This document shows, one piece after another, positions 62,684 to 64,000 of a stretch of DNA of 64,000 nt. Both the position numbers and the translations under genes were made by a program. How positions within the stretch are numbered: position 1 is the stretch's first letter; every line of letters begins with the position of its first letter. The DNA comes from UMGS1491 sp944380925 (GTDB lineage Bacteria > Bacillota > Clostridia > Oscillospirales > Acutalibacteraceae): the NCBI GenBank assembly GCA_944380925.1, contig CALWJD010000003.1, positions 62,001-126,000 on the forward strand. The letters run 5' to 3'. The notes under the pieces are model-generated. The model was not told where the DNA came from and did not search any database. It was given only the letters and a program-made list of their open reading frames with translations.

Positions 62684-64000
62684 CTAATTAAGTTTTGTAC
62701 AAGGTTTTGATCCTTTTATCAAAACCAAATATTTAAAACAATCTGTAGTAACGCCATTTTTTAGTTCATCATTAAAATAATACATTTTTTTAGAGAATGG
62801 ACTATCAGTATTATCAAGTTTTAAAAACTTTATTTTATTATCGTTCGCAAAATTTCTTAATAAATCTAAATCTTTGTTTTCGTTTCTGAAAAAATCTGAA
62901 TTGTCTAACTGGTAAGAACCACCATTTCTTTTCATGCCGAAGGAATCAAAATATACATGGGCCATTGAGCAAACTTTATTTTTAAACGGAGAATCTTCGT
63001 TATTATTCAAAGATTTAGCTAATCTTATGGTATCATCGTTATTTAAAAAACAATGATACAGTCCCCACTCGCCGTAAAACTTTATTTTGTGGTTACCGCT
63101 ATAATGGTCGTATATTTTATAAAAATTAGATATTACGGCATTTTCCCTGGCGTTAGCCCATAATTGAAAATTACCTGTAATGCTTTTGCATTTAAATGTA
63201 TTTAATAAATTTTCCATTAGATATTTAAATACCCAAGAATTTTCCCCTAAATCATAGCTGCTTGGGGAGCTTTCAATATCGGCACATACTTTTTCCAAAG
63301 ACAATAAAATGTTCGGAATATTGGCTTTTACATTTTCGGCTTCAAAATTTTTTATAAAGCTTTTGGTGGTTTCGGGAATGTTTTTACCCTTTATCAAATT
63401 TTTTAGATAATATATGGTGGTTTTATACTGGTGTTCTATATCCCAGCCAAGATATGTAAGTTTTTTATTTTCGGGTAAAGATTTATTAAATTCATAAAGC
63501 CACCTATAAAATTCATATTGCTCTTTGTTATTTAAATAAGTACCATTGACGTTACTAAAAATTATATCAAGTTTCGATTTATCTCCGGTTTGGATATAGT
63601 CGTTTATGAGCAAAGCGTTTGCCATGGTATCTTCAGATATAATATATCTTAAATCGGTTTTTTCACACAAATTCTTTATTATATTTTTTTGTACCTTATG
63701 ATTTCTCTGCGTTGCATGATATTCTCCGCTAATAAAGAGTTCGTATTTTTCTAAGTCTGATTCGGTAGGTGCGGTATCATAGCAATTATCCGATAAATAT
63801 GCAGTTAGTTCTTGATTGTATATGGGGTGGATTCTTTCTTTTACTTTATGTAAACCTTCTTTGGATAATCCTGTAGACAAAATATAATTATCGAAGGAGT
63901 CATATTTATCGGTTATGTACTTAATAACTTTTTCTATATTTTCTTTGTTTTTCTTATACTCATCTTCATAATCTTCGGGAGGACAATCAAAAAGGTAGCA
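62684..64000 (-). CDS. EreA/ChaN-like (Tiki superfamily) protein, 5' end outside window
   Basis: The frame stays open through position 64000, so at least 438 residues are encoded and the start is beyond the window. Features of the erythromycin esterase/ChaN/Tiki fold are ELFISGEYHATQRNHKVQKNII (GExH metal motif), LRYIISEDTM (acidic second motif), LTYLGWDIEHQ and KIKFYGEWGLYH. These proteins are metal-dependent hydrolases or haem-binding; the substrate here is not known. Signal peptide status cannot be judged. The low GC and lack of partners match other accessory genes here. Confidence 0.7.
   Translation of the reverse strand, partial: CYLFDCPPEDYEDEYKKNKENIEKVIKYITDKYDSFDNYILSTGLSKEGLHKVKERIHPIYNQELTAYLSDNCYDTAPTESDLEKYELFISGEYHATQRNHKVQKNIIKNLCEKTDLRYIISEDTMANALLINDYIQTGDKSKLDIIFSNVNGTYLNNKEQYEFYRWLYEFNKSLPENKKLTYLGWDIEHQYKTTIYYLKNLIKGKNIPETTKSFIKNFEAENVKANIPNILLSLEKVCADIESSPSSYDLGENSWVFKYLMENLLNTFKCKSITGNFQLWANARENAVISNFYKIYDHYSGNHKIKFYGEWGLYHCFLNNDDTIRLAKSLNNNEDSPFKNKVCSMAHVYFDSFGMKRNGGSYQLDNSDFFRNENKDLDLLRNFANDNKIKFLKLDNTDSPFSKKMYYFNDELKNGVTTDCFKYLVLIKGSKPCTKLN

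Overview
The window looks like the chromosome of a low-GC, Gram-positive, spore-forming anaerobe of the class Clostridia. The spoIIAA-spoIIAB-sigF operon, whiA and a SpoIVFB-like M50 protease point to sporulation. MurE carries the DNPR motif of meso-diaminopimelate-adding enzymes. A paired NfnA/NfnB flavoenzyme suits a ferredoxin-based anaerobe, and there is a class B sortase. Most genes have strong Shine-Dalgarno sites and many have recognisable sigma-A promoters. I cannot place the organism below class from sequence alone; an Oscillospirales-like lineage is a guess.

Layout. 0.1-7.7 kb: proteostasis and growth operon clpP-clpX-lon-engB-valS. 7.9-9.3 kb: spoIIAA-spoIIAB-sigF. 9.3-12.0 kb (minus): compact hprK-murB-whiA. 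12.1-14.0 kb: an exported orphan protein and a broken calpain-like protease gene. 14.2-19.2 kb: an antibiotic-resistance-like block (attenuated Lsa-type ABC-F, ABC exporter, chloramphenicol acetyltransferase, aminoglycoside 6-adenylyltransferase). 19.3-27.4 kb: DJ-1 protein, ABC-F, sortase B, def, trpS, murE, murF and a LURP-one-like protein. 27.5-35.4 kb: an accessory block with a DUF952-Nudix fusion, ankyrin protein, a Nif11-type leader fused to a PARG-like domain, an exported DUF1796 protein, an LRR surface protein and a toxin-antitoxin pair. 35.4-40.6 kb: tRNA-Arg(CCG), a lipoprotein, nfnAB, an M50 protease, a flavin reductase and an SDR. 40.7-42.7 kb: broken and intact exported orphans and small membrane proteins. 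42.9-50.4 kb: miaB-ylbF-mutS-mutL-miaA. 50.4-56.7 kb: HlyD-like protein, sepF, divIVA, ileS, lspA. 56.7-64 kb: GHL10 glycoside hydrolase-like protein, rpe, a membrane protein, IS200 and MFS remnants, an exported ankyrin protein, tRNA-Asn(GTT) and a partial EreA/ChaN-like gene.

The main themes outside the housekeeping genes are three. First, lon, murB and the M50 protease gene appear to start at AUA codons placed correctly behind Shine-Dalgarno sequences. Second, a set of proteins with features often seen in host-directed effectors (ankyrin, calpain, PARG, DUF1796, LRR and Tiki/EreA folds), many with export signals and own promoters, is scattered between core genes; several members are decaying. 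Third, one of them has a Nif11-type double-glycine leader, which suggests export of an ADP-ribose-cleaving enzyme by a peptidase-containing ABC transporter not in this window. Host interaction is inference; no secretion system was found here.
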